The notes under the pieces were generated by a model, which saw nothing but the letters and a program-made list of their open reading frames with translations, had not been told where the DNA came from and made no database searches. This document shows positions 1-8,786 of a stretch of 64,000 nt of DNA, piece after piece (positions within the stretch are counted from its first letter, which is position 1; each line of letters starts with the position of its first letter). Position numbers and translations under genes: made by a program. Origin of the DNA: Streptomyces dengpaensis (GTDB lineage Bacteria; Actinomycetota; Actinomycetes; Streptomycetales; Streptomycetaceae); contig NZ_CP026652.1 of assembly GCF_002946835.1 (NCBI RefSeq), forward strand, positions 1,488,001 through 1,552,000. Reading direction: 5' to 3'.

Positions 1-1326
1 GCCGCGGCCCGGGACGGTGATGCCGCTGCCGCCGGTCTGCTCGATGGTCAGCGTGTAGGCGACGACGTTGCCCCACTTGTCGGCCGCCGTCAGGTGCGTG
101 GTGTTCTCGCCCTCGTACGTCGTCGGGGCGGCCGTTCCGGCGGTGGAGCAGGCCGCCGGGTCGCTCGGGTCACCCGGCGCGAGCGGGCTCGTCAGCACCG
201 CGTCGTCCTTGATCAGGCACTCCCGCGAGTCCGCGTACTGCTGCGACAGGAGCTGCTTCGCCGGTACGTCCTCGAAGGCCGGGTCGCCGACCCAGCGGCC
301 CCGGTCCGCGAACGCTATCCGGCTCGCCTCGATGAAGCGGTGCAGGTACCGCGCCTCGCTCGCCTTCGAAAGGTCGGTCCTCTCCAGGATGTTGAGCGCC
401 TCGCCGACGGTGGTGCCGCCCGAGGAGGAGGGCGCGATCGAGTAGACCTTCAGACCGCGGTACGTGGTCGTCGCCGGCGCCTGCCGCTTCGCCTCGTACT
501 CCGTCAGGTCCGCCATGGATAGCTCGCCGGGGCGGGCGTTGTAGCCCGAACCCGGTTCCACCGGCGGCTTGTTCACGGTGTCTACGATCTCCTGACCGAG
601 GGCGCCGTCGTAGATCGCGTCGACGCCCTTCTCGCCCAACTCCTTGTACGTACGCGCCAGATCGGGGTTCTTGAACGTCGAGCCGACCACCGGGAGCGCG
701 CCGCCCGGAAGGAACAGCTCGGCGGTGTCCGGGAAGTTCTTGAAGCGGGCCTGGTTGGACTCGGTCTGCGAGCGGAAGGTCGCGTCGACCGTGAAACCGT
801 CGCGGGCGATGCGCTCGGCGGGCTTCAGCACGCTGCCCAGCCGCCTGCTGCCCCACGCGTCGAGAGCCGTCTGCCAGGTGGCGGGGGTCCCGGGTGTGCC
901 CACGCCCAGCCCGCTGGTCACGGCGTCGGCGAAGGCGATCGGCTTCCCGTTCTCCAGGAACAGCCCGGAGTCCGCGGTCAACGGCGCCGTCTCGCGGCCG
1001 TCGATCGTGTGCACCGTACGGGACTTGGCGTCGTAGTAGACGAAGTAGCCGCCTCCGCCGATGCCGGACGAGTAGGGCTCGGTGACGCCGAGGGCCGCGG
1101 CGGTGGCGACGGCCGCGTCCACGGCGTTGCCGCCCTTCTTCAGGATCTCGATCCCGGCGGCGGAGGCGTCCGGGTCGACGCTCGCCACGGCGCCGCCGTA
1201 GCCGACGGCGACGGGTACCTTCTCAGCGGAGGCATCGCTCGCTGGAGGCGGCGCCGCCGCGCCTACCGATATGACCGCTGCCGAAACCACCAAGACCGCC
1301 AGATTCCGCGCAAGAGGGCGACGCAT
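1..1326 (-). CDS. ggt: gamma-glutamyltransferase, C-terminus cut by window edge
   Basis: The enzyme transfers or hydrolyses gamma-glutamyl groups of glutathione and related compounds outside the membrane. Reading the minus strand from the ATG at 1326 gives an N-terminal signal peptide (MRRPLARN, then a hydrophobic run ending GAAAPPPA). The typical large-subunit opening follows (GGNAVDAAVATAAALGV, SGIGGGGYFVYYD, IDGRETAP). The autoprocessing site TTHL, whose second Thr is the expected nucleophile of the small subunit, lies about 40 residues before the window edge. The reading frame is open to base 1, so roughly the last 130-150 residues lie outside. No partner gene is adjacent; the gene is divergent from the one at 1431. 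Family assignment is secure. Confidence 0.93.
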   Translation of the reverse strand, partial: MRRPLARNLAVLVVSAAVISVGAAAPPPASDASAEKVPVAVGYGGAVASVDPDASAAGIEILKKGGNAVDAAVATAAALGVTEPYSSGIGGGGYFVYYDAKSRTVHTIDGRETAPLTADSGLFLENGKPIAFADAVTSGLGVGTPGTPATWQTALDAWGSRRLGSVLKPAERIARDGFTVDATFRSQTESNQARFKNFPDTAELFLPGGALPVVGSTFKNPDLARTYKELGEKGVDAIYDGALGQEIVDTVNKPPVEPGSGYNARPGELSMADLTEYEAKRQAPATTTYRGLKVYSIAPSSSGGTTVGEALNILERTDLSKASEARYLHRFIEASRIAFADRGRWVGDPAFEDVPAKQLLSQQYADSRECLIKDDAVLTSPLAPGDPSDPAACSTAGTAAPTTYEGENTTHLTAADKWGNVVAYTLTIEQTGGSGITVPGRG

Positions 1327-1430
1327 CCGTACCTCCAGTCAACAGCCGTCCGCGCAGCGTAACGGCAGCGCCATGCCCGCGTCAGGACCCCCTCGAACAC
1401 CGTTCCGCCTTCCCGCTAGCATGCGCGCAC

Positions 1431-2192
1431 ATGAATGACGACGTGCGCAACATCGTCCTCGGCGTGGTCGTGGCCGGCCTCAGCGCCGCGCTCGGCTGGC
1501 TCGCCCGTACCTATCTGTGGAGGCGCAAACTCCGCCGCCAGCAGGCCTTCTTCGGGCTGCCGGACAACTCCGAGTCGCTGCTCGTGGTGAACCGCGAGGC
1601 GGGCGGGCCGGAGCTCACGGTGATGCGCCACGACGTGTTCGCGCTCCTGGAGCTCGCCGCGCTGATCAAGGACTGCGGCGCGCACGCCCAGGTGGTCGCG
1701 CACGACGCGGCGCAGCAGGGATTCGGGGAGCGCACCGAGTTCTGCGTGGGCGGGCCGTCGTCGAACCGCCGGATGGCCGCGCATCTGCACTCCCTTCTGC
1801 CGGGCATCCGCGTCAACACCGACGCCGAGCCGGGCCCGGACCGCGGCGCCTTCCAGATCGGCAGCGAGCGCTACCGCCTGGAGCCGGGCAAGGGCGAGTA
1901 CGTGATCCTCGCCCGGCTCACCGCGGACCAGGGCCGCGCCGCGCGACCGGTCTTCCTCTTCTGCGGCCAGCGCGCGATAACCAACCAGGCGGCGACCCGC
2001 TATCTCGCCCGCAACCACGAACGCCTCGCGCGCAAGTACGGCGGCAACTCCTTCGTCCTGCTCCTGAAGGTCGTCAATTCCCAGGCGTACGGGCCTGACG
2101 TCGTCGAACTCGTCTCGGACGTCACCCGGGCCGCCCAGGCCCCGCTGCCCACGCCCGCGCCGTCGCGCTCCTCGCATCGGTCGACGTCGTAG
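1431..2192 (+). CDS. Membrane-anchored protein of unknown function
   Basis: This 253-residue protein has one N-terminal membrane segment (about residues 8-24, VLGVVVAGLSAALGW). A basic stretch WRRKLRRQ follows, and then a soluble domain of about 200 residues. The domain begins with a conserved-looking segment (ESLLVVNREAGGPELTVMRHDV) and has no catalytic motif I recognise. The C-terminus is low-complexity Pro/Ser/Arg. The positive charges after the segment predict an N-out/C-in topology, so the domain would face the cytoplasm. The gene is divergent from ggt, with about 100 bp between starts, and stands alone before the L,D-transpeptidase gene. I do not recognise a function; similar proteins are common hypotheticals in Streptomyces. 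Confidence 0.75.
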   Translation: MNDDVRNIVLGVVVAGLSAALGWLARTYLWRRKLRRQQAFFGLPDNSESLLVVNREAGGPELTVMRHDVFALLELAALIKDCGAHAQVVAHDAAQQGFGERTEFCVGGPSSNRRMAAHLHSLLPGIRVNTDAEPGPDRGAFQIGSERYRLEPGKGEYVILARLTADQGRAARPVFLFCGQRAITNQAATRYLARNHERLARKYGGNSFVLLLKVVNSQAYGPDVVELVSDVTRAAQAPLPTPAPSRSSHRSTS

Positions 2193-2320
2193 GGGCGCAC
2201 ATCCATGCGACCCGCGCGGTACGAATGTACGCCAATGTGATGTAACTGGCGCAAGGCGACCCAAAGGGACGTTTCCTCCCCTCTCCGTACGGTCCATAGC
2301 TTGTACGGAGGTACGTCCCC

Positions 2321-3301
2321 TTGATGCGTATGCACCCGCTGATTCCGCTCACCCTCGCCACGGCCGCGTCCGCCGCCGCCCTGAGCGCCTGCTCGGGGGG
2401 CTCCCCTTCCGCGGTGGACGCGGCCGTGGCGAACAAACCGAGGCCCCAGGCGAGCCCGAGCAGGCGGCAGCCGAAGCTGTCCGGGCCGGACCACGTCAAC
2501 AAGGCCGATCACGTCAACAAGCTCATGCTCGCCCCCGGGAGGGGCACCACCGTCGGCGTCGCACAGCCGCTGTCGATCGTCTTCGACCACCCGGTGAAGA
2601 ACAAGGCGGCGGTCGAGGAGCGTCTGACGGTCACCACCTCGACCCCCACCACCGGCTCATGGGGCTGGATCCGGAACCACAACGGCAGAGACCGCGCCGA
2701 CTGGCGCCCGAAGGAGTACTGGAAGCCGGGGACGCAGGTGCGGCTGGAGGCTCACCTCAACGGGGTCGACTCCGGCGCGGACGGCGGCTGGTTCGTACGC
2801 GACTACACCACGCACTTCACCATCGGCGAGAGCCAGGTGGCCGAGGTCGACCTCGACAGCAAGCGCCTGACGCTGGTGCGCAACGGGCAGACGGTGCGGT
2901 CGATCCCGGTGTCGGCCGGCACGCCGGGCGGTGAGAAGGCCACCTGGGGCGGCACCTCCGTCCTCCTGTCCAAGGAGGGCACGATCAACATGCGCTCCGA
3001 GACGGTGGGCCTCGGCAACGCCTACGACAAGGTGGTCGACTACTCGATACGGCTCACCTGGTCGGGCATGTACGCGCACGCGGCGCCCTGGAACGCGGCG
3101 TACTTCGGCAGGAGCAACCGCAGCTCGGGCTGTATCGGCATAAGCGATTCCCATGCCTCCTGGCTGTACGAGCAGCTCCAGGTGGGCGACCCGTTCGAAG
3201 TGACGGGCGACGGCACGAAGGGCAGGCCCGCGCCCGGGAACGGGTACGGCGCGTGGAACCTGTCGTGGACCGACTGGCAGGCGAGGAGCGCGCTCCACTA
3301 G
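2321..3301 (+). CDS. Lipoprotein L,D-transpeptidase (YkuD family)
   Basis: This enzyme makes 3-3 cross-links in peptidoglycan, or attaches proteins to it, at the outer face of the membrane. The N-terminus is a lipoprotein signal with lipobox LSAC (cysteine near residue 24). An Ig-like domain (about residues 65-165) and a YkuD catalytic domain (about 170-300) follow. The catalytic motif is visible: His in MYAHAAPWN and Cys in SSGCIGIS. The order of lipobox, Ig-like domain and YkuD domain matches actinobacterial Ldt enzymes. A GGAGG at 2307-2311 serves either the TTG at 2321 or the ATG at 2324; the latter is equally plausible. A perfect hairpin 13 bases after the stop probably ends the transcript. 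Confidence 0.92.
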   Translation: MMRMHPLIPLTLATAASAAALSACSGGSPSAVDAAVANKPRPQASPSRRQPKLSGPDHVNKADHVNKLMLAPGRGTTVGVAQPLSIVFDHPVKNKAAVEERLTVTTSTPTTGSWGWIRNHNGRDRADWRPKEYWKPGTQVRLEAHLNGVDSGADGGWFVRDYTTHFTIGESQVAEVDLDSKRLTLVRNGQTVRSIPVSAGTPGGEKATWGGTSVLLSKEGTINMRSETVGLGNAYDKVVDYSIRLTWSGMYAHAAPWNAAYFGRSNRSSGCIGISDSHASWLYEQLQVGDPFEVTGDGTKGRPAPGNGYGAWNLSWTDWQARSALH

Positions 3302-3313
3302 CGGGCCTGCTGT

Positions 3314-3351
3314 ACCCGGTCGTAGGCCGGCGGACCGGCCTACGACCGGGT
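3314..3351. terminator. Perfect 17-bp stem-loop, likely bidirectional terminator
   Basis: The arms 3314-3330 (ACCCGGTCGTAGGCCGG) and 3335-3351 are exact reverse complements with a 4-base loop. The hairpin lies 13 bases after the stop of the L,D-transpeptidase gene and beyond the 3' end of the minus-strand xdhC remnant, so it can serve both. There is no T-tract, as is usual in Streptomyces. Confidence 0.8.
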
Positions 3352-3480
3352 GCGGGCACGCCGCCGCGGCGGCGCGGGTGTCGATGCCTGTGATGCGCCC
3401 GCGGGCGATGGTGCTCAGGACCAGGAAGCCGTGGGCGGTGCCGACGACCTGGGCGTCCGCGGCGTACCGGGCGGCGCCGG

Positions 3481-4404
3481 TCACCCGGCGACGACGACCT
3501 CGTCGGCGCCGGGGAAGCGGTCGGACGTGGTGAACACCGGGCGGGCGTCGCACACGGTGGTGCGGTGGCCGAGCAGCCGCGCCTGCTGGGCCAGCGCGGC
3601 GGCGAAGTCGTTGGCGCCGAAGACCAGCATGCGCGGGGAGGGGACCAGGCTATTGACGAACAGCCGGATCTCCCCGGCGTCCCGCACGCTCGGGATGCGT
3701 ACGAGCCCGCTGTCGCCCTGCCGCAGCAGGGTGCGTACCTCGGTACGGATGCGCGCGTCGTCGGCGGGCGATCCCGTACCGCCGAGGTCATCGTCGGCGG
3801 TGACCACCAGGTGGGCTCCGACGGCCTCCGGCCGGGGGTGCTCGAGGACGGTGGCCAGGGCGACCCGGGTGCCGGCGCACAACCGCTCGAGCAGGCCCGG
3901 CAGTTCGGGGTAGGTCTGGGCATCGACGGGTTCGATGAAGACCTCGGTGGTGCCGCCGCAGGTCACGCCGACCGCGAGGGCCGCGTCATCGCTGATCCCG
4001 TAGCGGGCCAGGCGGGGGGTGCGCTCGGCCATGACCTCCCGGGACAGTTCGTAGACCTCGCCCTCGACGCAGCCGCCCGGGATGTTGCCGACCACCTGTC
4101 ACTGCGGGGTGATCAGCATCGGGGTGCCCGCGGGCCGGGGGGCCGAACCGGCGGTGGACACGACGGTGGCCAGGGCGGCGCTGCCCGTCGTCTGCCACGC
4201 CTGGTGCAGCGCTTCCCAGAGCGCGAACCGTGCGGCGGGTTCTGGTGCGGCCACGCCGGTCACCGGACCCTGCTCAGCCGGTCGAGGGCGTCGTGCAGGG
4301 CTCGCTGGACGAGTTCGACCTTGAACGCGTTGTGCTCGCGCGGCTGTGCTGAGTGGGTGCCGCATGGCTGTCGACAGCCATGCCTCAGCGGTGTCGTCGC
4401 CCAT
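3481..4404 (-). pseudogene. xdhC: XdhC/CoxI-family molybdoenzyme accessory gene, broken by an in-frame stop
   Basis: XdhC proteins help insert sulfurated molybdenum cofactor into xanthine dehydrogenase-type enzymes. One reading frame encodes the N-terminal part (ALATVVSTAGSAPRPAG, then PMLITPQ) up to a TGA at 4099-4101. It resumes in the same frame with QVVGNIPGGCVEGEVYEL, the family's conserved GGCVEG motif. Family members read straight through this position, so a Trp-type codon mutated to TGA is a simple explanation. The Rossmann half follows (RMLVFGANDFAAALAQQARLLG, VCDARPVFTT), but the frame ends at VVVAG, well short of the usual C-terminus. No xanthine dehydrogenase genes are nearby. The ATG at 4404 is only the upstream limit of the frame; the true start is probably further in. 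Confidence 0.8.
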
Positions 4405-4519
4405 GAGACAAACGCTTGAACAATCGTTACCCGCACGTAACTTACCGACGGGTTACCCCTAGCGAGGGGCCGCGGCTACCGTCAGCTCACTTTGCACGGG
4501 CCTGAGTGAGGAGTGACCC

Positions 4520-6145
4520 TTGGATCCAAGGGGCGCGAAGCGCCTTCGATCAGGGCGGCGGTGGGTGACGGGCGGGCTCGGTCGTGGCGCCCTGCGTACG
4601 TCCGCCGTCGGTGCCGTCTCCGCGACGCTGATCGCCACCGCCGGCCTCGGTCCGGCTCCCGCGGCCCAGGCCGCCACCGGAGCGACGAGCATCCGTTTCG
4701 TCGACATCTCCGGCGCCGGCGGCACGGTCCTCAAGGCCAACGTCGTCACCCCCGAGGGCGCCGACGGCACCCGCAGCTACCCGCTCATCGTGCTGCCCAC
4801 GAGCTGGGGCTTACCGCAGGTCCAGTACCTCGCGCAGGCCCAGAAGCTCGCGAACTCCGGTTATGTGGTGGTCAGTTACAACGTCCGCGGCTTCTGGCAG
4901 TCCGGCGGTGAGATAGAGGTGGCGGGACCGCCGGATGTGGCCGACGCGTCCAAGGTCGTCGACTGGGCGCTGGCGAACACCCCGGCCGACGCGCGGAAGG
5001 TGGGCATGGCGGGCGTCTCGTACAGCGCCGGAATCAGCCTGCTGGCCGCCGCGCACGACAAGAGAATCAAGGCGGTTGCCGCACTCAGCGGCTGGGCGGA
5101 CCTGATCGAGTCGATCTATTCGGGCCGCACCCAGCACGCCCAGGCCGCCGCGCTGCTCGGTGGCGTGGGCCATCTCGCCGGCCGCCCCGGCGCCGAATTC
5201 CAGCAGACCCTCAAGGCCTTCTTCGCCTCGGACCTGTCGAAGGAGCCGGAGCTCCTCGCCTGGGGAAAGAAGCGCTCCCCCGAGACGTACATCGATCAGC
5301 TCAACGAGAACGGCGCCGCCGTCTTCGTGGCCAACACCTGGGGCGACACGATCTTCTCGCCCAACCAAAGCGCCGAGTTCTACGAGAAGTTGACCGGGCC
5401 CAAGCGCCTGGAGTTCCGCCCCGGCGACCATGCCACCGCCGAGATGACCGGTCTGTTCGGGCTCCCCAACGATGTGTGGACGAACACGCACCGCTGGTTC
5501 GACCACCACCTCAAGGGCGAGGACAACGGCATCGACCGCGAGCAGCCGGTCCAGCTCAAGTCCCGCTCCGCGGGCGGCTACGAGGGCTACCCGGACTGGA
5601 AGTCGGTCGGCACGACCACGAAGAAGATCGCCCTCGCGGGCACCACCACGATCCACACGAACGTCAACTCGGGGGCGGACGGCGGGATCACCTTCCTCTC
5701 CGGCATCCTCGACCAGCTCGCCCAGGTGCCCCCACTGGCCTGGATCCCGCTGCTGCCGCCCTATTGGGCCGCCGTCTGGCAGTCGGAGACGTACGCGAGC
5801 GCCCAACGGGTGCGTGGCACGGTCACGTTGCACACCACCGTCACCGCCACCAAGGAGAGCGGCACCCTCGTCGCGTACCTCTACGACGTGGGCCCGCTCG
5901 GTCTCGGCAAGCTGGTCAGCAACGCGCCGTACACCTTCCACGGGCAGACGCCCGGGAAGCCGTTCGGCGTCGACCTGGAGCTGTTCTCCACGGCCTACGA
6001 CGTTCCGGCAGGGCATCGGCTCGCCCTGGTCGTCGACACGGTCGACCCGCTCTACATCGAGCACAACCCGTCCGGCGCGCAGCTGACCTTCTCCTCGCCG
6101 GAGCACGACCCGTCATACGTGTCGGTGCCCCTGCGCGAGCAGTGA
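4520..6145 (+). CDS. Secreted CocE/NonD-type alpha/beta hydrolase (S15 peptidase family)
   Basis: This is probably an exported peptidase or esterase of the Xaa-Pro dipeptidyl-peptidase/cocaine-esterase group. The long signal sequence contains RRW and ends around PAAQAATG (about residue 53), a Tat-like arrangement. The hydrolase domain follows (about 60-330), with the nucleophile elbow GVSYSAG, an acid in NTWGDTIF and the His in RPGDHAT. The C-terminal jelly-roll domain typical of PepX/CocE (about 360-541) begins near KKIALAGTTTIH. The TTG start at 4520 is supported by the GAGGAG at 4507-4512. The gene is monocistronic. The upstream 115 bases contain related GTTAC/GTAAC elements that may be operator sequence. 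Confidence 0.88.
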   Translation: MDPRGAKRLRSGRRWVTGGLGRGALRTSAVGAVSATLIATAGLGPAPAAQAATGATSIRFVDISGAGGTVLKANVVTPEGADGTRSYPLIVLPTSWGLPQVQYLAQAQKLANSGYVVVSYNVRGFWQSGGEIEVAGPPDVADASKVVDWALANTPADARKVGMAGVSYSAGISLLAAAHDKRIKAVAALSGWADLIESIYSGRTQHAQAAALLGGVGHLAGRPGAEFQQTLKAFFASDLSKEPELLAWGKKRSPETYIDQLNENGAAVFVANTWGDTIFSPNQSAEFYEKLTGPKRLEFRPGDHATAEMTGLFGLPNDVWTNTHRWFDHHLKGEDNGIDREQPVQLKSRSAGGYEGYPDWKSVGTTTKKIALAGTTTIHTNVNSGADGGITFLSGILDQLAQVPPLAWIPLLPPYWAAVWQSETYASAQRVRGTVTLHTTVTATKESGTLVAYLYDVGPLGLGKLVSNAPYTFHGQTPGKPFGVDLELFSTAYDVPAGHRLALVVDTVDPLYIEHNPSGAQLTFSSPEHDPSYVSVPLREQ

Positions 6146-6172
6146 TCTCCGGCTGCCGCCGGACAGGCCCTA

Positions 6173-6402
6173 AGCCCTGTCGTCAAACTCCCTCCCCCAC
6201 TGCCTTAAGGGCGTGGGAGGTGCCCCCAGCCCCGCGACGCCATGCACGCACTCTCGCCGCACCGGGCCCAAGCCCAAGTACATCCAGTACGAGGGCCAGG
6301 GCCCGGCACGCCGAGAGCACGCACCTACAGCGACGTCAGCCGCTCCGCGGCGGGCGCAGGGCGCGCCCTCCGGGCGGACGACGGGAGTTTGACGACAGGA
6401 CC
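6173..6402. mobile_element. MITE-like non-autonomous element with 17-bp terminal inverted repeats
   Basis: CCTGTCGTCAAACTCCC at 6176-6192 is matched by its exact reverse complement at 6383-6399, enclosing 190 bases with no coding frame I would accept. TA dinucleotides occur just outside both ends (6171-6172 and 6403-6404), as a short target duplication would leave. Internally there is a further stem (CCTCCC...GGGAGG around 6191-6220). This explains the otherwise empty ~400-base gap between the S15 hydrolase and the gene at 6542. I infer a non-autonomous insertion related to a transposase-bearing IS elsewhere. No transposase is present here. Confidence 0.6.
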
Positions 6403-6541
6403 TAGCCCTCTGAGCCGGTTCGGCCGGTGCCCCCTGCACGGCCTCGTTTTTCACCCTCACTCCGGGGATGAACGCACCATCGTAGTCGACGTTCGACACG
6501 ACGACTCATGCGATGCACTCACCGCGCCCAGCGCCTGAGGC

Positions 6542-6988
6542 CTAGGTCTCCGCGGCCTCGGCGTACACCTGTGACAGGCCGGGGGCGCCCTGCACGGCCC
6601 AGCCGAGGCCCGCCTCGATGACCGGGATCTCGCGGCCCGAGGCGAGCCGCACCGCCGGGCTGCCGCCGGGCCAGACGTGCCAGGCGGAACCGGGAACCGT
6701 GCGCACCACGACCGTACCGAGGTAGAGGCCGGCGTCGTTGCCGAGCCAGGGCAGGGCCTCGGGGTCGTCGCGCCAGCGCGGCAGGAGCTGGTCGAGCGCG
6801 GCCAACGAGGCCGGGGAGTCGTCGAGTTCGAGGCCCGCGGCCGAGGCGTGGGAGCGCAGCAGCTCGCACTCGGAGAGCAGCTCGGCCACGCCCTCCGGAT
6901 CGTCCTCGAAGGCGGCGGCGAGCCCTCGGTCCCGGTCCGCCGAATGCCGCTTGCGCCACTTGTCCAAGAAGGGGATGTTCATGACCAT
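6542..6988 (-). CDS. DUF6278-like protein of unknown function
   Basis: The gene encodes 148 residues without signal peptide or membrane segment. It is acidic and rich in Leu and Asp, with segments I associate with a Streptomyces-specific conserved family: MNIPFLDKWRKRH at the start, PEGVAELLSECELLR, LPRWRDDPE, LPWLGNDAGLYLGTV and GREIPVIEAG. No catalytic motif is visible. The start is either the ATG at 6988 or the one at 6982; a GAGAGG lies just upstream of both. A longer frame to 7045 has no ribosome-binding site. The DUF name is from memory and should be treated as tentative. Confidence 0.75.
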   Translation of the reverse strand: MVMNIPFLDKWRKRHSADRDRGLAAAFEDDPEGVAELLSECELLRSHASAAGLELDDSPASLAALDQLLPRWRDDPEALPWLGNDAGLYLGTVVVRTVPGSAWHVWPGGSPAVRLASGREIPVIEAGLGWAVQGAPGLSQVYAEAAET

Positions 6989-7202
6989 GACCGGCCTCTC
7001 GGTGGGGTGCGATCGCCGACGGCTCCGTTTTCCCGGCATTTCCACGAATGTATCTTGCGGCAGTTGATCACGGAATCATGGGAATCGCGGCGCCGTGGCG
7101 CACCCCACCGGGCGCGCGGCGTGGTCCGCGGTCGCACGCGTACCGCCGTCGCGGCCTTACGCGGCGCAGGCGGAGGGCTTTCCCCCGGCCGGGCAGGCGA
7201 AA

Positions 7203-7233
7203 GCCGGTGGCTCCGGTCCGGAGCCACCGGCTC
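7203..7233. terminator. Strong hairpin terminator after exonuclease III gene
   Basis: The 31-base sequence forms a near-perfect palindrome (AGCCGGTGGCTCCGG and its complement around a single central T). It lies 34 bases past the stop of the minus-strand xth gene, so it is well placed to end that transcript. Confidence 0.8.
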
Positions 7234-7267
7234 AACTGCTGTGCGGGCGGCGTGGTTTCGCGACGGT

Positions 7268-8047
7268 TCAGACGTCCAGGTCCACGACCACCGGCGCGTG
7301 GTCCGACGCTCCCTTGCCCTTGCGCTCCTCACGGTCCACGTACGCGTCGGTGACGGCCTTCGAGAACGCCTCGTTCCCGTAGACGAGGTCGATGCGCATG
7401 CCGCGGTTCTTGGGGAAGCAGAGCTGGCGGTAGTCCCAGTACGTGAAGGGGTGCTCGTACTTGAGGGGCCGCGGGACCACGTCCCCGAGGCCCGCCTCAC
7501 GCAGCGAGGTCAGCGCGGCGCGCTCGGCCGGGGTGACGTGGGTGCTGCCCTCGAAGGCGGCCACGTCGTAGACGTCGTCGTCCGTCGGCGCCACGTTGTA
7601 GTCCCCCAGCACCGCGAACGGGCGGCTGCCCGTCGCGTCGCCCGCGACCGCGGCCTTGAGGGCCTCGAACCACTGGAGCTTGTATGCGTAGTGGGGGTGG
7701 TCCACCTCGCGTCCGTTCGGCACATACACCGACCAGACGCGGACCGGGCCGCAGGTCGCGGAGATGGCGCGGGGCTCCTCGACGCCCTCGTAGCCGGGGT
7801 CGCCGGGCAGGCCCTTGACCACGTCCTCGAGGCCGACTCGGGAGATCACCGCGACGCCGTTCCACCGGCCGGTCGCGTGCACCGCCGTCTCGTAGCCCAG
7901 CTCGCGCAGTTCGCCGGACGGGAACTGCTCGGCGGCGACCTTGGCCTCCTGGAGGCACAGCACATCCGTGCCGCTGCTCTCCAGCCAGGCCAGCAGCCTC
8001 GGGAGACGGGCGGTGATCGAGTTCACGTTCCAGGTGGCAATGCGCAT
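7268..8047 (-). CDS. xth: Exodeoxyribonuclease III (AP endonuclease)
   Basis: The enzyme cleaves DNA at abasic sites and removes 3' blocking groups in base-excision repair. The 259-residue protein has the full Xth/EEP signature: ATWNVNSITARLPRLL at the start, CLQEAK (catalytic Glu), WNGVAVISR, VYVPNGREV, VLGDYNVAPTDDDVYD, FTYWDYR, MRIDLVY and the C-terminal GASDHAPVVVDL with the catalytic Asp-His. Length is normal for the family. It is the third gene of a minus-strand series with the MBL hydrolase and PcaDC genes, with a 53-base gap upstream. Confidence 0.96.
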   Translation of the reverse strand: MRIATWNVNSITARLPRLLAWLESSGTDVLCLQEAKVAAEQFPSGELRELGYETAVHATGRWNGVAVISRVGLEDVVKGLPGDPGYEGVEEPRAISATCGPVRVWSVYVPNGREVDHPHYAYKLQWFEALKAAVAGDATGSRPFAVLGDYNVAPTDDDVYDVAAFEGSTHVTPAERAALTSLREAGLGDVVPRPLKYEHPFTYWDYRQLCFPKNRGMRIDLVYGNEAFSKAVTDAYVDREERKGKGASDHAPVVVDLDV

Positions 8048-8100
8048 GACTCACAACCTACCCGGCGGGTACGACAACGGGTCCGACGGCGGCTCGTTCC

Positions 8101-8736
8101 TCAGACCTCGGCCGATGCCCCCGGCGCCAGCCGCACGTGTTCGGAGCCGCCCAGGGCGCCGATCTGGTGGTCATAGATCGGGCGGGCGAGGTCCGTGAGC
8201 AGGGCGTCGTGGATGTCGTACGCGCGTTGGGGCTTGACCTCGCGGACGTAGTCGATGACCTCCGCGATCTTGTTCCACGGTGCCATGACCGGGAGCAACA
8301 GCGTCTCGACCGACTGGTCGGGAACCGTGAGGGCGTCGCCGGGGTGGAAGACGCGGCCGCCGTCGACGAGGTAGCCGACGTTGGTGATGCGCGGGATGTC
8401 CGGGTGGATCACGGCGTGCAGTTCGCCGTGCACCTGGACGTCGAAGCCCGCCGCGGTGAACGTGTCGCCGTGGCCGACCGTGTGCACACGGCCCGGGAAG
8501 GCGGCGGAGATCTTCTCCGCGACCGACCTCAGGGTCCAGATCTGGGCCTCGGGGTTGGACTCCAGGCCCGCCCGCAGCCGCTCCTCGTTGAAGTGGTCGG
8601 CGTGCTCGTGCGTGACCAGGATGGCCTCCGCGCCCACCGCGGAGTCCTCCTCGCTGAAACCGCCGGGGTCGATGACGAGCGTGCGCCCGTGCTTCTCGAG
8701 ACGGACGCAGGCGTGCGACTTCTTCGTGAGCTTCAT
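8101..8736 (-). CDS. MBL-fold metal-dependent hydrolase (UlaG-like)
   Basis: This 211-residue cytoplasmic metallo-beta-lactamase-fold protein opens with MKLTKKSHACVRLEKHGRTL and VIDPGGFSEED. The metal-binding motif HEHADHF follows (about residues 50-56). Further His/Asp ligands are likely in GELHAVIHPD and FHPGDAL. The layout fits the beta-lactamase superfamily-2 proteins annotated as metal-dependent hydrolases; the substrate cannot be told. The ATG at 8736 is preferred over the ATG at 8745 because an AGGA-type site lies upstream at suitable spacing. It is followed by xth and preceded by the PcaDC fusion gene. Confidence 0.88.
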   Translation of the reverse strand: MKLTKKSHACVRLEKHGRTLVIDPGGFSEEDSAVGAEAILVTHEHADHFNEERLRAGLESNPEAQIWTLRSVAEKISAAFPGRVHTVGHGDTFTAAGFDVQVHGELHAVIHPDIPRITNVGYLVDGGRVFHPGDALTVPDQSVETLLLPVMAPWNKIAEVIDYVREVKPQRAYDIHDALLTDLARPIYDHQIGALGGSEHVRLAPGASAEV

Positions 8737-8786
8737 GGGGTCCATCCTGCCCCCGGCCCGGCTCCGGGGCCTGCCTGGGGCGGGGC

